Shown: positions 1 through 8,738 of the stretch, one piece after another | How positions within the stretch are numbered: position 1 is the first letter of the stretch | Layout of the letters: each line of letters begins with the position of its first letter | The notes under the pieces: model-generated | The model's input: the letters and a program-made list of their open reading frames with translations, nothing else | What the model was told of the DNA's origin: nothing | The model's database searches: none | Position numbers and translations under genes: made by a program | Source of the DNA: Halorientalis litorea | GTDB taxonomy: Archaea > Halobacteriota > Halobacteria > Halobacteriales > Haloarculaceae | Assembly (NCBI RefSeq): GCF_023028225.1 | Contig: NZ_CP095482.1 | Location: 434,001 to 498,000, forward strand | Direction of reading: 5' to 3' | Length of the DNA: 64,000 nucleotides

Positions 1-988
1 TTCGGAGCAGCGTCGTCGACATCCCCGCGTTCGAGATGGCCGTGACCAACCTGTTGGCCGCCGCCCGGTACTGCTCGTCGCCGTACTTGTCGGCGGCCAC
101 GTCGGTCTTCCGGATTGCGGACTTGAGACGTTCCAGTGCCTCACCGAAATCTTCGAGCGTTCGGATGCCGTTGCCGAGCTGTCGAATTTTCGTCCGGTAC
201 ATCTCCGCCGATATCTCTTCCATGGCCGCCATCATTTGCATGCTCGTGACGCGTTCGAGTGCTTCGTAGGCCGACTCCGCGTCGTCGACCTTCGACCGCA
301 GACGCTGCCGGGCCATCCGGGCCTGTGGCTGTTGTTCGCTCAGCACTCGGCCTTTCATGAACTCGTACTCCTCGTAGGCGTCCGTGAGTGCCTCGTCGAC
401 CTGCGCTGCGTGTTCCAGAAAGGAGGCACACTGACCCAAAGCCATGATAATCGTCCGCTGCCCCATCGTGGCCGGGCCGCTTGCCATGTCGAGGATTTCC
501 CGTGCCGAGTTAACCTCCCGCGTGACTGCGAGCGCGCTGAAATCCGCCGTCGCCGCGTTCACGTCGGTCAGCACGGCCCTCGCCCCTTCCTGCGAGGTGT
601 AGGTCGTAATCGCGGACCGAAGCTGCGACCGCGCTCGCTCGATGAGGTCCGCTGCTCGCTCGTTCACTTCGATAGGGTCACCACCCTCGTCCAGTCCCTC
701 CCCCTGTAGTTGGGTTCCACGCCCGTAGCTGAGGTCACCGCGGACGCCGATGTCATCCGCTATCTCGATGTCTTGGTCGATACCGATATCGTCGACCGGT
801 TGGACATCGGCACCTCCGTCGACACCGAGGTCCCCCTGAACCCCGATGTCCTCGACCGGTTCGACGCCCGCAGGGATGCGCTGTTTCTCGTCGACAGCCT
901 CCGCGGGGCCGGTGGTGGCCTGGTCGAGAGACCCACACCCCGCAAAGAGGGCCGAACCGATGGTCGCTAGCAGCGTTCGGCGGCGCAT
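1..988 (-). CDS. Haloarchaeal lipoprotein, 3' end cut by window edge
   Basis: An open frame runs from an ATG at 988 leftwards to the window edge with no stop, so the protein is at least 329 residues and incomplete. The N-terminus is MRRRTLLATIGSALFAGCGS: twin arginines, a short hydrophobic stretch and a lipobox with Cys18. This predicts a Tat-exported, lipid-anchored protein. Residues about 45-90 repeat short units of the type V-x-D-I-G and G-D-L. The remainder is helical, with many Ala, Glu and Arg residues and predicted coiled-coil character. I do not recognise a family. It ends just before tRNA-Leu and its downstream repeats, on the same strand. Confidence 0.72.
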   Translation of the reverse strand, partial: MRRRTLLATIGSALFAGCGSLDQATTGPAEAVDEKQRIPAGVEPVEDIGVQGDLGVDGGADVQPVDDIGIDQDIEIADDIGVRGDLSYGRGTQLQGEGLDEGGDPIEVNERAADLIERARSQLRSAITTYTSQEGARAVLTDVNAATADFSALAVTREVNSAREILDMASGPATMGQRTIIMALGQCASFLEHAAQVDEALTDAYEEYEFMKGRVLSEQQPQARMARQRLRSKVDDAESAYEALERVTSMQMMAAMEEISAEMYRTKIRQLGNGIRTLEDFGEALERLKSAIRKTDVAADKYGDEQYRAAANRLVTAISNAGMSTTLLR

Positions 989-1117
989 ATTTGTGGCTTG
1001 TTTATACCATCTTACCAATCCATAAGAAGGGTTTGCCGGATTGAAACGGTACTTTTTAACTACGTGGCACTGTGCGGTCCTCCCTCTGCGTGTTCGTTGC
1101 GGGTATGTCAGAGAAGT

Positions 1118-1239
1118 TGCGAGGGAAGATCGCTCCGAACGGATCTTCCTGCACTGTTTTGCGAGGGGCCGTAGTGGCCAACAGTGCGAGGGAAGGGATT
1201 CGAACAACGCCGGGACGCGTCCCGCCTCGTTCAAACCCT
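1118..1239 (-). repeat. tRNA-Leu 3'-end tail element
   Basis: Downstream of tRNA-Leu on its strand lie partial copies of its 3' end. Positions 1185-1205 match 1281-1301 at 20 of 21 bases, covering the acceptor 3' strand and half of the T-arm. A shorter 11-base copy is at 1118-1128. An inverted T-arm-like sequence at 1229-1239 faces the 1194-1205 copy. Between them is a perfect 12-bp palindrome, GGGACGCGTCCC, at 1212-1223. The same layout recurs at the tRNA-Glu and 47.8 kb loci. It could be an old integration scar or a structured RNA tail. Confidence 0.7.
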
Positions 1240-1280
1240 CCTACGCAGGCCGAGCGTTCCCCGAGGGTCACGCTCAGGCA

Positions 1281-1364
1281 TGCGAGGGAAGGGATTTGAA
1301 CCCTTGGACCCCTACGGGAGCGGATCTTGAGTCCGCCGCCGTTTCCAGGCTTGGCTACCCTCGC
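1281..1364 (-). tRNA. tRNA-Leu (anticodon CAA)
   Basis: An 84-base class II tRNA. The acceptor GCGAGGG pairs with CCCTCGC and is followed by discriminator A. The anticodon loop CTCAAGA is closed by GCGGA/TCCGC and gives anticodon CAA (plus-strand positions 1327-1329). A long variable arm and a T-arm with loop TTCAAAT are present. No intron is seen and CCA is not encoded. Length and arms are typical of haloarchaeal tRNA-Leu. Confidence 0.95.
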
Positions 1365-1505
1365 ACGCACCGACAGCTACACCCGGTCGGTTTGAATAAC
1401 CTGCGTTTCGCCCGTGCAGTAATCTGGGTGGACGACGGCCAGCCACACCAAACCCCCCAAACTTCTAATAGGTTGTTAGCCAATGGTATTCGGACGAAGA
1501 GTGCC

Positions 1506-2417
1506 GTGGATAGCGACTATGTGCCCGAGCTGACGCCAGCCGCCATCGCTCTCGTCTACGCGCTCGTCAGCGGCAGTTGGATTCTCCTGTCGGACAGAAT
1601 CGTCGACGCTCTTGTTCAGGACCCGAGTCTCCAAGCGTGGCTCCAAACGGTGAAAGGATGGGTGTTCGTCGTCGGGTCAGCCCTGCTCATCTACAGCCTC
1701 GTCTCGGTTCGGGAGGCCGAACTGGAGCGGACCACGGAGCAGTTACAGCAGGCCCTCCAGCAAACGTCGATTCTCCACCGTCTCCTCCGGCACAACCTCC
1801 GGAACGTCTGCGGCATCATCCGGGGGAACTTGGAGTACGTGGCGACCGACGGTGGGAGCGAACGCGTCGAGACAATCGAAGCGTCCATCGACCGGTTGGT
1901 GGAGATGAGTCGAAAGGCTACCGCGCTTCGGAACTTCACGCTCGAAGACAGCCGCAGGCCGTATCCCCACGACATGGTCACCGTCGTCGAAGACGCGGTC
2001 CAGTCGGCCCGCACAACCCATCCCGACGCGGAGTTTCACACGAACCTCCCGGACTCGGCGTGGGTGCAGACCTACGAACAGATAGATACGGCCGTCGGGG
2101 AGTTGCTCGACAACGCCGTGTGTCACAACGAAGACGGGGACACGACGGTGCGCGTCGGCGTGACGTACACGAGCGACGGACGCGTCCGCCTCGAAGTGAG
2201 CGACGATGGCCCCGGCATCCCGGAGATGGAGCGGGAGTTGTTGACCGCGGGCATCGAGAAGCCGATGCACCACTCGCAGGGCATCGGCCTGTGGTTGGTG
2301 CGGACCGTCGTCACCGAATCCGGCGGTGACCTCACCATCGTCGACAACGAGCCACAGGGGAGCGTCGTCGTCATCACGCTCCCGGCGGCCGACCCGCGGG
2401 ACGGCACCACGGCGTGA
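1506..2417 (+). CDS. Membrane-bound sensor histidine kinase
   Basis: A 303-residue kinase read from the GTG at 1506. The frame is open further upstream, but an earlier start would run through tRNA-Leu, so it is rejected; GTG at 1521 is the alternative. Two membrane helices span about residues 10-30 and 50-68. A HisKA-like helix follows with the H-box motif LRHNLRN (His96). The ATPase domain has an N box ([10 protein letters not shown]), G1 (DDGPGIP) and G2 (GIGLWLV). No PAS domain or long sensor loop is present, so the signal is probably sensed at or in the membrane. No response regulator is adjacent. Confidence 0.82.
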   Translation: MDSDYVPELTPAAIALVYALVSGSWILLSDRIVDALVQDPSLQAWLQTVKGWVFVVGSALLIYSLVSVREAELERTTEQLQQALQQTSILHRLLRHNLRNVCGIIRGNLEYVATDGGSERVETIEASIDRLVEMSRKATALRNFTLEDSRRPYPHDMVTVVEDAVQSARTTHPDAEFHTNLPDSAWVQTYEQIDTAVGELLDNAVCHNEDGDTTVRVGVTYTSDGRVRLEVSDDGPGIPEMERELLTAGIEKPMHHSQGIGLWLVRTVVTESGGDLTIVDNEPQGSVVVITLPAADPRDGTTA

Positions 2418-2479
2418 GCGGCGGCCGACCCGCCGCCTCGTCCGACGGAATTACTCCCCTCCGAATCGAACGGGACGGT

Positions 2480-2962
2480 ATGGACGACCACACCCGGGAC
2501 CCGTCCGTCGGTCCGCCGACCGGAAACCCCACCGGTTGGCGCGCCGACGAGGAGCGGTGGGAACACGGGACGCTCCGACGGGCGACGGTCCACGGTGTCG
2601 CCCTCTACAACGCTGGCGAGTTCCACGAATCACACGACTGTTTCGAGGTCGAGTGGTACAACTACGGGAGCGGGACGGTCGAGAGCAAGTTCCTCCACGG
2701 GATGGTGCAGGTGGCGGCAGGGGCGTACAAGCACTTCGACTTCGAGAACGACGACGGGATGTGTAGCCTCTTCGAGACGGCGTTACAGTATCTCCACGGT
2801 GTTCCCAACGATTTCTACGGCGTCGACGTACTCGACGTGCGGACGCACCTGACGAACGCGTTGGGCGACCCGGCCGTGTTAGATGAGTGGCGGATCGAAC
2901 TCGATGGCGACCGACCGGAAGCAGGACCAGCGGACTACGAGTACGCCGAGGCAGTAGAGTAG
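2480..2962 (+). CDS. DUF309 family protein
   Basis: About 160 residues. The core [16 protein letters not shown], followed by [10 protein letters not shown], matches the DUF309 helical domain, whose conserved His and Glu residues suggest metal binding. The ATG at 2480 is preferred. A GTG at 2414 would overlap the kinase stop and add 22 low-complexity residues. It lies directly downstream of the kinase on the same strand and may be cotranscribed. Its biochemical function is unknown. Confidence 0.75.
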   Translation: MDDHTRDPSVGPPTGNPTGWRADEERWEHGTLRRATVHGVALYNAGEFHESHDCFEVEWYNYGSGTVESKFLHGMVQVAAGAYKHFDFENDDGMCSLFETALQYLHGVPNDFYGVDVLDVRTHLTNALGDPAVLDEWRIELDGDRPEAGPADYEYAEAVE

Positions 2963-2993
2963 CGAGTCGTGCAGAGAGTGGTGGTGCCACACA

Positions 2994-4223
2994 TCACACC
3001 TCATCGGAGTCGTCGTCACCGTCTGCGGAGGAGTCAGCGGCAGTTTCGTCGGTTGCGTCCCCGGGCGAAGTATTCGGTTCGAGGAGGTCGGACGTGTTGC
3101 CGTCCGTCGCATCTCGTTCCGATTGGACAGTCGTCCCGCCCGATCCGTCCAGTGGGTCCGCTCCCGTCGGGGCCGTATACGTGTACAGTATGTCCCCCAC
3201 AATCACAGCGTACCGGTCGTCCGATTCGAGTACACGCCTGTCGCTGTCGATGGCGATGTCGACCAGTGCGGGTAGCGAGTTCGCGTGGACGACCGTCCGA
3301 TTTCCGGGTGCCGGTATCTCAGCGGAGGATATCCACTCATCGAGGTCGGTCCGCGCACGCTCGAACTCCCGGCGCGCCGCTTCGCGTTCGGACACGGCCA
3401 GCCAATCACGACGGCTGAGAAGGGCGGTACCGACGATGCCCACCACCCCAACGAGGAGGGCCGCTGGCCCACCGTACAGCGCGAGCAGTGACGGCTCGAT
3501 TGTTCGGGTTACTGTCTCGGTTGTCTGGTACGACTCACGGGATTGGACCGACGTGCTGACACGGTAGAAGCCGTCGCTCGGTGTGATTTCGATGCGGTCG
3601 GTACGGGTATCTGTGAACGATTCGCCCCCAAGAGTGGTCTCCACAGTAGTGTCGGCAACAATTAGTGCTTCAGTCCGGCCCGGACTGGCACCTAACTCCT
3701 CTCGAATCGCCTCGATACGTCTGAGAACCGCCGGAACGTTCACACTGGCCGTCGCCGACTCGGCGGTGCCGTCGGCGACTTCGACGCTGTCGAGAGTTGC
3801 GAGCGAGTCACGCGCTCGCCAGTGGACGATAGTCTGCTCGTCCTGTTGTTCGACTGCGCGAACGACCAGCGACAGGTCGACCGAGGCAGTCGCCGGTTCG
3901 CCGTCCGTGTTGTTGTGTGAGATTGTGTAACTACTGTCGAGTTCCGGTGAGACCGTCGTGAAGTAGAGCGGCCGGTTTTCCAAGCGGTTTCCAGAGGTGA
4001 AAACGTCGGTTTGACGCTGGACTATCGCAGTGTGTTCGAAATCACTCTGGACCGTCCACTTACCAGTGGTCTGTTCCTCGACGACGGTTTCTGGCCCGTC
4101 GACGTGTGCGTCGTAGGTAACGTACCCTCCGAGGAGTGCCACTACGGCGAAACCGAGGACGACCAGCGGGAGCCACCGTTTGAGGAAGGCGCGGGTGGAC
4201 ACGGAGAGCCGCGTGTCCGTCAT
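2994..4223 (-). CDS. DUF5305 domain membrane protein
   Basis: 409 residues: a helix at about 17-36, an outer beta-rich domain at about 40-243, a second helix at about 245-270, then a cytoplasmic part and an acidic, disordered tail. This topology and sequence fit DUF5305 proteins, which in haloarchaea are often encoded beside SipW-like signal peptidases and DUF1102-like exported proteins. That is the case here. It is probably the third gene of a minus-strand run (7236, then 6670, then 4223). Inference: an assembly or anchoring partner for the neighbouring exported proteins. Confidence 0.75.
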   Translation of the reverse strand: MTDTRLSVSTRAFLKRWLPLVVLGFAVVALLGGYVTYDAHVDGPETVVEEQTTGKWTVQSDFEHTAIVQRQTDVFTSGNRLENRPLYFTTVSPELDSSYTISHNNTDGEPATASVDLSLVVRAVEQQDEQTIVHWRARDSLATLDSVEVADGTAESATASVNVPAVLRRIEAIREELGASPGRTEALIVADTTVETTLGGESFTDTRTDRIEITPSDGFYRVSTSVQSRESYQTTETVTRTIEPSLLALYGGPAALLVGVVGIVGTALLSRRDWLAVSEREAARREFERARTDLDEWISSAEIPAPGNRTVVHANSLPALVDIAIDSDRRVLESDDRYAVIVGDILYTYTAPTGADPLDGSGGTTVQSERDATDGNTSDLLEPNTSPGDATDETAADSSADGDDDSDEV

Positions 4224-4378
4224 CGTGTGCTACCCCGGACACAGAGTTGGTCGAACAGCACAGTCGTATCGGACAGTCGGGTTCGGGGCACTAGACCGTT
4301 CGGGTGCTGTCGTGGCCCCGAAATTGGATCTATATTCATGTCAGCAGTCCGTTCAGTAACCGTCGATAGGCACTCGCT

Positions 4379-6670
4379 TCATAGGTTCTCTATTCTGAAC
4401 CGAATCGCGCCACCGGGTGCCGAGCTATTTTCTCGCTCGATTGTAATCAGTACGTCTTCGCCGCTCATGTCGACGGGACTGTCGAAGTACCGGGTTTCGA
4501 ACCCGCGAACGTTCCATCGTGAGTCCTCGCCCGCCGGTTGGTCCGGGTCCGCAGGGAGCGGGATTGTCTCACCGATTTCGTAGCCGTCGAATCCCCCGTC
4601 TTCGATGTAGTCGGCGGAGGTTCCGCTCACTGCGGCCAGCAGGTCGGTGGTTCCGTTGTCGAAGTTGAATGCATCCGAGCTGGTCGTACTCTCGACGGTG
4701 AATTGGTCGAAGCCGACCTCGGTGCCAGCACCGAAGCTCTTGGCGTCGTTGTTCAGCAGGTTGAACGCGATACCGTCGTTGGTTCCCTTTGCGTCGAACG
4801 TTACCGCGGAGCCGCGGATGTACTCCAAGTCACCGGTGACGCCGTCGATAGTCAGCGTCTTGCTCCGTTCGGTTCCGTCGGGCGTCTCGAAGAAGAGCGT
4901 GACGTCGAGCGTGGTGCCGCCGATGTTCGTCTTACTGCCGATTTTGATGTCACTGACTTCTGTGCCACCCATTGTAATCGGCCCGCCGTCGTCCCTGAAT
5001 CCGGTGACTTCCACCGTCGCGGTGTCGCCGGGTGCCAGCGTCTCGGTACTCCCGTTTGGCACTAAGTCAGCGCGGTCGCTCTGCCCCCCGTCGACGATGT
5101 CGTACGGTGGGCCGTTGTTCTGCTGGTTCTCGTAGTCGTGGTCGCCCCTGCTGTTAGGGTCGTACCCGCTCGTGACCCAGACGAACGTCTCCTTCTCGCT
5201 GGTGTTGTCGAGTCGGTCAGCGGCCGTGTTGGTACTCTCGACCCGGAGACCGGTGAATTCGATTTCTCTGGCCCGGTTGTTTACGATATCGAAGACGACA
5301 TCCTGTTCGTATCGCCCTCGTTCACCGGTGCTTGCCGTGCCGCCGCTGTACTCCACGTCACCGCTTATTTCGGTCGTCGCGGTGTCGCTCGTGTCCTCGC
5401 TCGCGGCCGTCAGGTCGTACGTTCCCGGGGTGGCGTTAGCGGCACCCGTGTCCCATTCGAGTTGTATCTGTGTGGTCACGGCCGGCTTGAGCGCGACAGT
5501 CGTGCTATCGACTTGCCCCTGTCCAGCGACATCGAGTGTGACCGACTGTATGTCGCGCTGGTCGCCGGTGTTCGTGATTTCGGTGTCGACTGTGACAGTG
5601 TCACCCTCGTCGACGTAGTCGTCGGAAGCGGTGATTGTGACAGCGAAGTTCGCTTCCTGTGGGGTGTCGTCGCGGGACTGGAACTGGAGCCACGAAATCT
5701 TCGGATTGTAGGTTCCAGCCGGCGGCGTGATGTTCAACACATCGCCGGAGGCAACTTCGACGGTGAAATTGTAGGTTTCTGCGTTGTTGGTACGCTGGTT
5801 CTGCTGGTCGTCGAACTCGGGGTCGCGGAGCGGGACGACGGCGGCCCCGCCGTCGACGTCGAAGGAGTACTCGCTGTCGAGGTAATCCGGTTCGGAACAC
5901 CGCATCCGCACGTCGTACCAGCCAGCCGGAAGGTCGAACTCCCAGAACCCGTCCTGTGAGGCGTCGTAGGGCGACGGGATTCGGCCGTCCGCGTTGAAGT
6001 GGATTAGCGTATCGTCCTCAGTTGTCGGGTCCGTGTTCCGTTCTCTCGTCGCGGCAGTCTGGTCGCGGTTCCAACCGTACTCAAGCGTCGACTCCGAGTC
6101 GAAGGCGTCCCGGAGCGCGAACTGGTTGCCAGCGTCGGGAACGAATCCGGCGGGCGTGCTGGTCCCGGACGGCTCGAAGTTGATGCAGTTCACGAGCGAG
6201 AGGTCGACTGTGCGCGTTGCGGTGATGTTCGTGGCCGAACCGGACGAACTCGATGCGAAGATATCGAGTTCGACCGAATCCATCTGCACCACACAGTCAC
6301 TGTTCGCGCCGGTCGCTGTCGCAGTCACCGTCCCGGAACTTGCAGGAGCGAGCGAGCCGGGAGTACTGTCGACTGTCACGTCGAAAGCGAGAGCAGAGTT
6401 GTTTGCGACGCTCGCGGAGACTGTATCGAGCGTCTCACCGGTGTTGTTCGTCAGTCGGGCGATTTCTCGCGTTTCGGCCTCGAACGCCAGTTGATTCCCG
6501 AAGGTATTGATGCCGAGCAACGCGGTGCTACTCGGACCGTCTCCCGACGTGTCGACATTGGCCGGGCGGTCCGTCTCAGTCTCTGTGAAACTTCCGGACC
6601 CGGCGATAGCGATACCGGCACCGCTCCCCATGAGTGCCAACGCACCGCGACGAGTCCACTTCTTTTTCAT
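4379..6670 (-). CDS. Large SipW-substrate-like surface protein with malectin-like and CARDB-like domains
   Basis: 763 residues. The N-terminus has a KKKWTRRG start, a hydrophobic stretch rich in Gly and Ala, then G-S-G-S-F-T-E-T-E, the same junction seen in the two small exported proteins at 11 kb. It resembles the cleavage region of TasA/camelysin-type SipW substrates. A sandwich domain resembling malectin or carbohydrate-binding modules spans about 195-330. A CARDB-like adhesion domain spans about 345-435, and further beta domains run to the C-terminus. There is no C-terminal membrane anchor. Its start overlaps the stop of the upstream regulator gene by 4 bases, implying translational coupling. 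Probable role: cell-surface structure or adhesion. Confidence 0.75.
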   Translation of the reverse strand: MKKKWTRRGALALMGSGAGIAIAGSGSFTETETDRPANVDTSGDGPSSTALLGINTFGNQLAFEAETREIARLTNNTGETLDTVSASVANNSALAFDVTVDSTPGSLAPASSGTVTATATGANSDCVVQMDSVELDIFASSSSGSATNITATRTVDLSLVNCINFEPSGTSTPAGFVPDAGNQFALRDAFDSESTLEYGWNRDQTAATRERNTDPTTEDDTLIHFNADGRIPSPYDASQDGFWEFDLPAGWYDVRMRCSEPDYLDSEYSFDVDGGAAVVPLRDPEFDDQQNQRTNNAETYNFTVEVASGDVLNITPPAGTYNPKISWLQFQSRDDTPQEANFAVTITASDDYVDEGDTVTVDTEITNTGDQRDIQSVTLDVAGQGQVDSTTVALKPAVTTQIQLEWDTGAANATPGTYDLTAASEDTSDTATTEISGDVEYSGGTASTGERGRYEQDVVFDIVNNRAREIEFTGLRVESTNTAADRLDNTSEKETFVWVTSGYDPNSRGDHDYENQQNNGPPYDIVDGGQSDRADLVPNGSTETLAPGDTATVEVTGFRDDGGPITMGGTEVSDIKIGSKTNIGGTTLDVTLFFETPDGTERSKTLTIDGVTGDLEYIRGSAVTFDAKGTNDGIAFNLLNNDAKSFGAGTEVGFDQFTVESTTSSDAFNFDNGTTDLLAAVSGTSADYIEDGGFDGYEIGETIPLPADPDQPAGEDSRWNVRGFETRYFDSPVDMSGEDVLITIERENSSAPGGAIRFRIENL

Positions 6671-7236
6671 TGCTCGACATCGGGCGGCGTCTCAGCGGCT
6701 CCGAGACGCATCTGTCGGCTCTGCCAGACGTGATACAGTGCCGAGGCGAGAAACAGCACGACGACGAGTCCCCCCCACGCGAGGTTCGGGACGCTCGTCG
6801 GGAACACGCCGAAGAAGACGGCTGCGAGCAGTGCCCCTGACAAGGATGCAAGTCCGAGATAGTACTCCCCCCACGGAATCGACTGCTCGGGAACCACGTC
6901 GAGATAGATATCTAGGGCACGCGCCTGCTCGGTCAGAGTAACCGTTCCGTTGTCGTACTCGATGACGCCCGCACGCTCCATAGCCGGGAGGTGTGTCTGC
7001 TGCATCGATGTGTACACGCGGTGACGTTCGTCGGACGTGATTTCGTGCTGCTGTTTCCCGTTTTCCCACGCCGCGACTTGCTCTGCGAGGTCTGAAATTT
7101 CCGAGTGGCCGTCGGTCCGCTGGGCAGCATGGAGTGCGTACCGCCGGCGATGGTTACTCAGCAGGTCGAACAGTGTGTCCCGTGATATCGTCGAAGTCTC
7201 ACACTGTTCGCGTCCTGACACGTCTTCAGCTGCCAT
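6667..7236 (-). CDS. Membrane-anchored winged-helix regulator (DUF7344-type)
   Basis: 189 residues. An N-terminal winged helix at about 20-110 contains L-S-N-H-R-R-R-Y-A-L and T-H-L-P-A-M-E-R-A-G-V-I, typical of the haloarchaeal DUF7344 DNA-binding domain. Two membrane helices follow at about 125-170. The paralogue at 24985-25566 has the same layout. It is the first gene of the minus-strand run, coupled to the surface-protein gene. Inference: it controls this exported-protein locus from the membrane. Confidence 0.8.
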   Translation of the reverse strand: MAAEDVSGREQCETSTISRDTLFDLLSNHRRRYALHAAQRTDGHSEISDLAEQVAAWENGKQQHEITSDERHRVYTSMQQTHLPAMERAGVIEYDNGTVTLTEQARALDIYLDVVPEQSIPWGEYYLGLASLSGALLAAVFFGVFPTSVPNLAWGGLVVVLFLASALYHVWQSRQMRLGAAETPPDVEQ

Positions 7237-7723
7237 TATATGCGGTAGTATCTAAACAGTCAAAACGGTTTGCTTACGAAGGCTATAGTCACGCCTTACC
7301 ATTTCAAAACCCATTCAACAACCGTTTGAGTTTATGTTCAAAACTGATATTGTAACGTTCGAAAGGGCGTATGCGAGTTCAACGATATTAATAACTTGAT
7401 AATATAACTCGGTGCAATATAGTGGTAGTGTGCCGGTCGTAGCGGTGACAGTGGTTCTCGGAAATGGATTTTTGCGTGGGTTCGACCGGTCTCACGGAGA
7501 GGACTGATGTAACCGCTCGTCTGCAGGCACGCGTCTCGGAATCAGCGTTTCCCGTATCGACCGGACCCCACGATGCAGGGGGTGAATGTTCGCCGGTTCC
7601 GTTTCGCAATAGTAATATCCTAAGTCATCTGGTTGAAATATTGTAGTCAGCGCGCCGAGATCCGCCGTGTGCTGGCACGATACACCCAAAGAGTACTTGT
7701 TTCTCACGGACAAATTTCGGCCG
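7237..7723. promoter_or_regulatory. AT-rich divergent intergenic region
   Basis: About 490 bases between divergent regulator genes, clearly more AT-rich than its surroundings, especially 7240-7430 and around 7600-7640. Several TATA-like stretches are visible (for example gatattaataa near 7383 and agtaatatcc near 7612). It must hold both promoters. I see no convincing gene; a short minus-strand open frame at 7388-7609 has no family features. Confidence 0.5.
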
Positions 7724-8605
7724 ATGAGAAGCACCGTGTCAGATACCGGAATCAGTGTAGAGCGACTCCAGTCCGCAACGGAGGTGTTCTCTTACAAATG
7801 GTATCCAGTTATCCTCTACAGTGTCTACGAAGTAGGCAATGCCAGCTACTCGGAGATCGAGGCTAGTCTCGGCGGAATTTCGCCGAAAATGCTGTCGGAC
7901 GGACTGTCTGACCTCTGTGACCGAAATCTCCTCAGAACGACGGAAGCCGTCGAGAACAGCGGTAAAGAGGGATACGAACTGACTGAAAAGGGGCGTGCCA
8001 TTGTGCCCGCCTTGGACCTTCTAACTGCATGGCACGAGCGGTACGACGAACGCCGAGCATCGGTGTTAATCGTCGAAGACGAACGGATGGTCGCATCGGT
8101 TCTTTCGGAGTATTTCGACGAGTCCTACGGTGTTAGACACGCCCGGACCGGGGAGCAGGCTCTCGAAAAGTGTTCCGACAGCACGGACCTCGTCGTACTC
8201 GACCGGCGACTGGACGAGATGTCCGGCGACGACGTTGCGACCCAGCTCCGAGCACAGTACGAACAGCTAGTGGTTCTCGTCGTTTCCGGTATCGCGCCGG
8301 ACGACGATATAGCTACGTTGGACATCGACGATTACCTTCACAAACCGGTCGAAGAGGACGGAATAAAGGCTCGGTTGGAGTCACTCCTCAGCCGAACGGA
8401 TATGGATTCGGCGGCACGGACGTACTTGGCTCTCCGCTCGAAGCAGTTGGCACTGACAGAGACACACGGGGAAGCCGCACAGAAGATGCAAGGGTATCAA
8501 GATTGTGCGAGTCGAATCGAGGAACTGGACCTCTCTCCGGAGCAGAAACAGACGCTCGAACCGCTCCTCCCCCCAGCGGCGAGTGAGGTGCACTCCCGCC
8601 AGTAG
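7724..8605 (+). CDS. HxlR-type winged helix fused to a receiver domain with HalX-like tail
   Basis: 293 residues from the ATG at 7724; a GTG at 7667 would add 19 residues. Residues about 10-105 are an HxlR/MarR-type winged helix (Y-S-E-I-E-A-S-L-G-G-I-S-P-K-M-L-S). Residues about 113-225 are a response-regulator receiver with acidic pocket E118-D119, phosphoacceptor D160 and K207. The C-terminal 65 residues are helical and HalX-like. DNA-binding domain before receiver reverses the usual order. The gene is convergent with the 7TM histidine kinase at 8739-10487, a likely partner. Confidence 0.8.
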   Translation: MRSTVSDTGISVERLQSATEVFSYKWYPVILYSVYEVGNASYSEIEASLGGISPKMLSDGLSDLCDRNLLRTTEAVENSGKEGYELTEKGRAIVPALDLLTAWHERYDERRASVLIVEDERMVASVLSEYFDESYGVRHARTGEQALEKCSDSTDLVVLDRRLDEMSGDDVATQLRAQYEQLVVLVVSGIAPDDDIATLDIDDYLHKPVEEDGIKARLESLLSRTDMDSAARTYLALRSKQLALTETHGEAAQKMQGYQDCASRIEELDLSPEQKQTLEPLLPPAASEVHSRQ

Positions 8606-8738
8606 CTAGCTGTTGTCCGGGCGCGTGCCAGCGCGCCGTCACGGGTCTGTCTGTGTCGAGAGGCGGCCGTTCAGCCGGTTTCTCCGCGTGTGGTCCGGCC
8701 AAACCACAGTGGAGAAACCAGTCACAGGGAGGAGTCGA

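Noticed and set aside
1041..1505. N-terminal extension of the histidine kinase reading frame
   Set aside because: It would translate across tRNA-Leu and its tail, and the residues lack kinase or signal character; the GTG at 1506 starts just before the first membrane helix.
3203..3491. Small open frames within the DUF5305 gene
   Set aside because: Overlap a well-supported gene and have no start-site or family support.
7388..7609. Small minus-strand open frame in the AT-rich region
   Set aside because: Its composition is not protein-like and it lies in a likely divergent promoter region.
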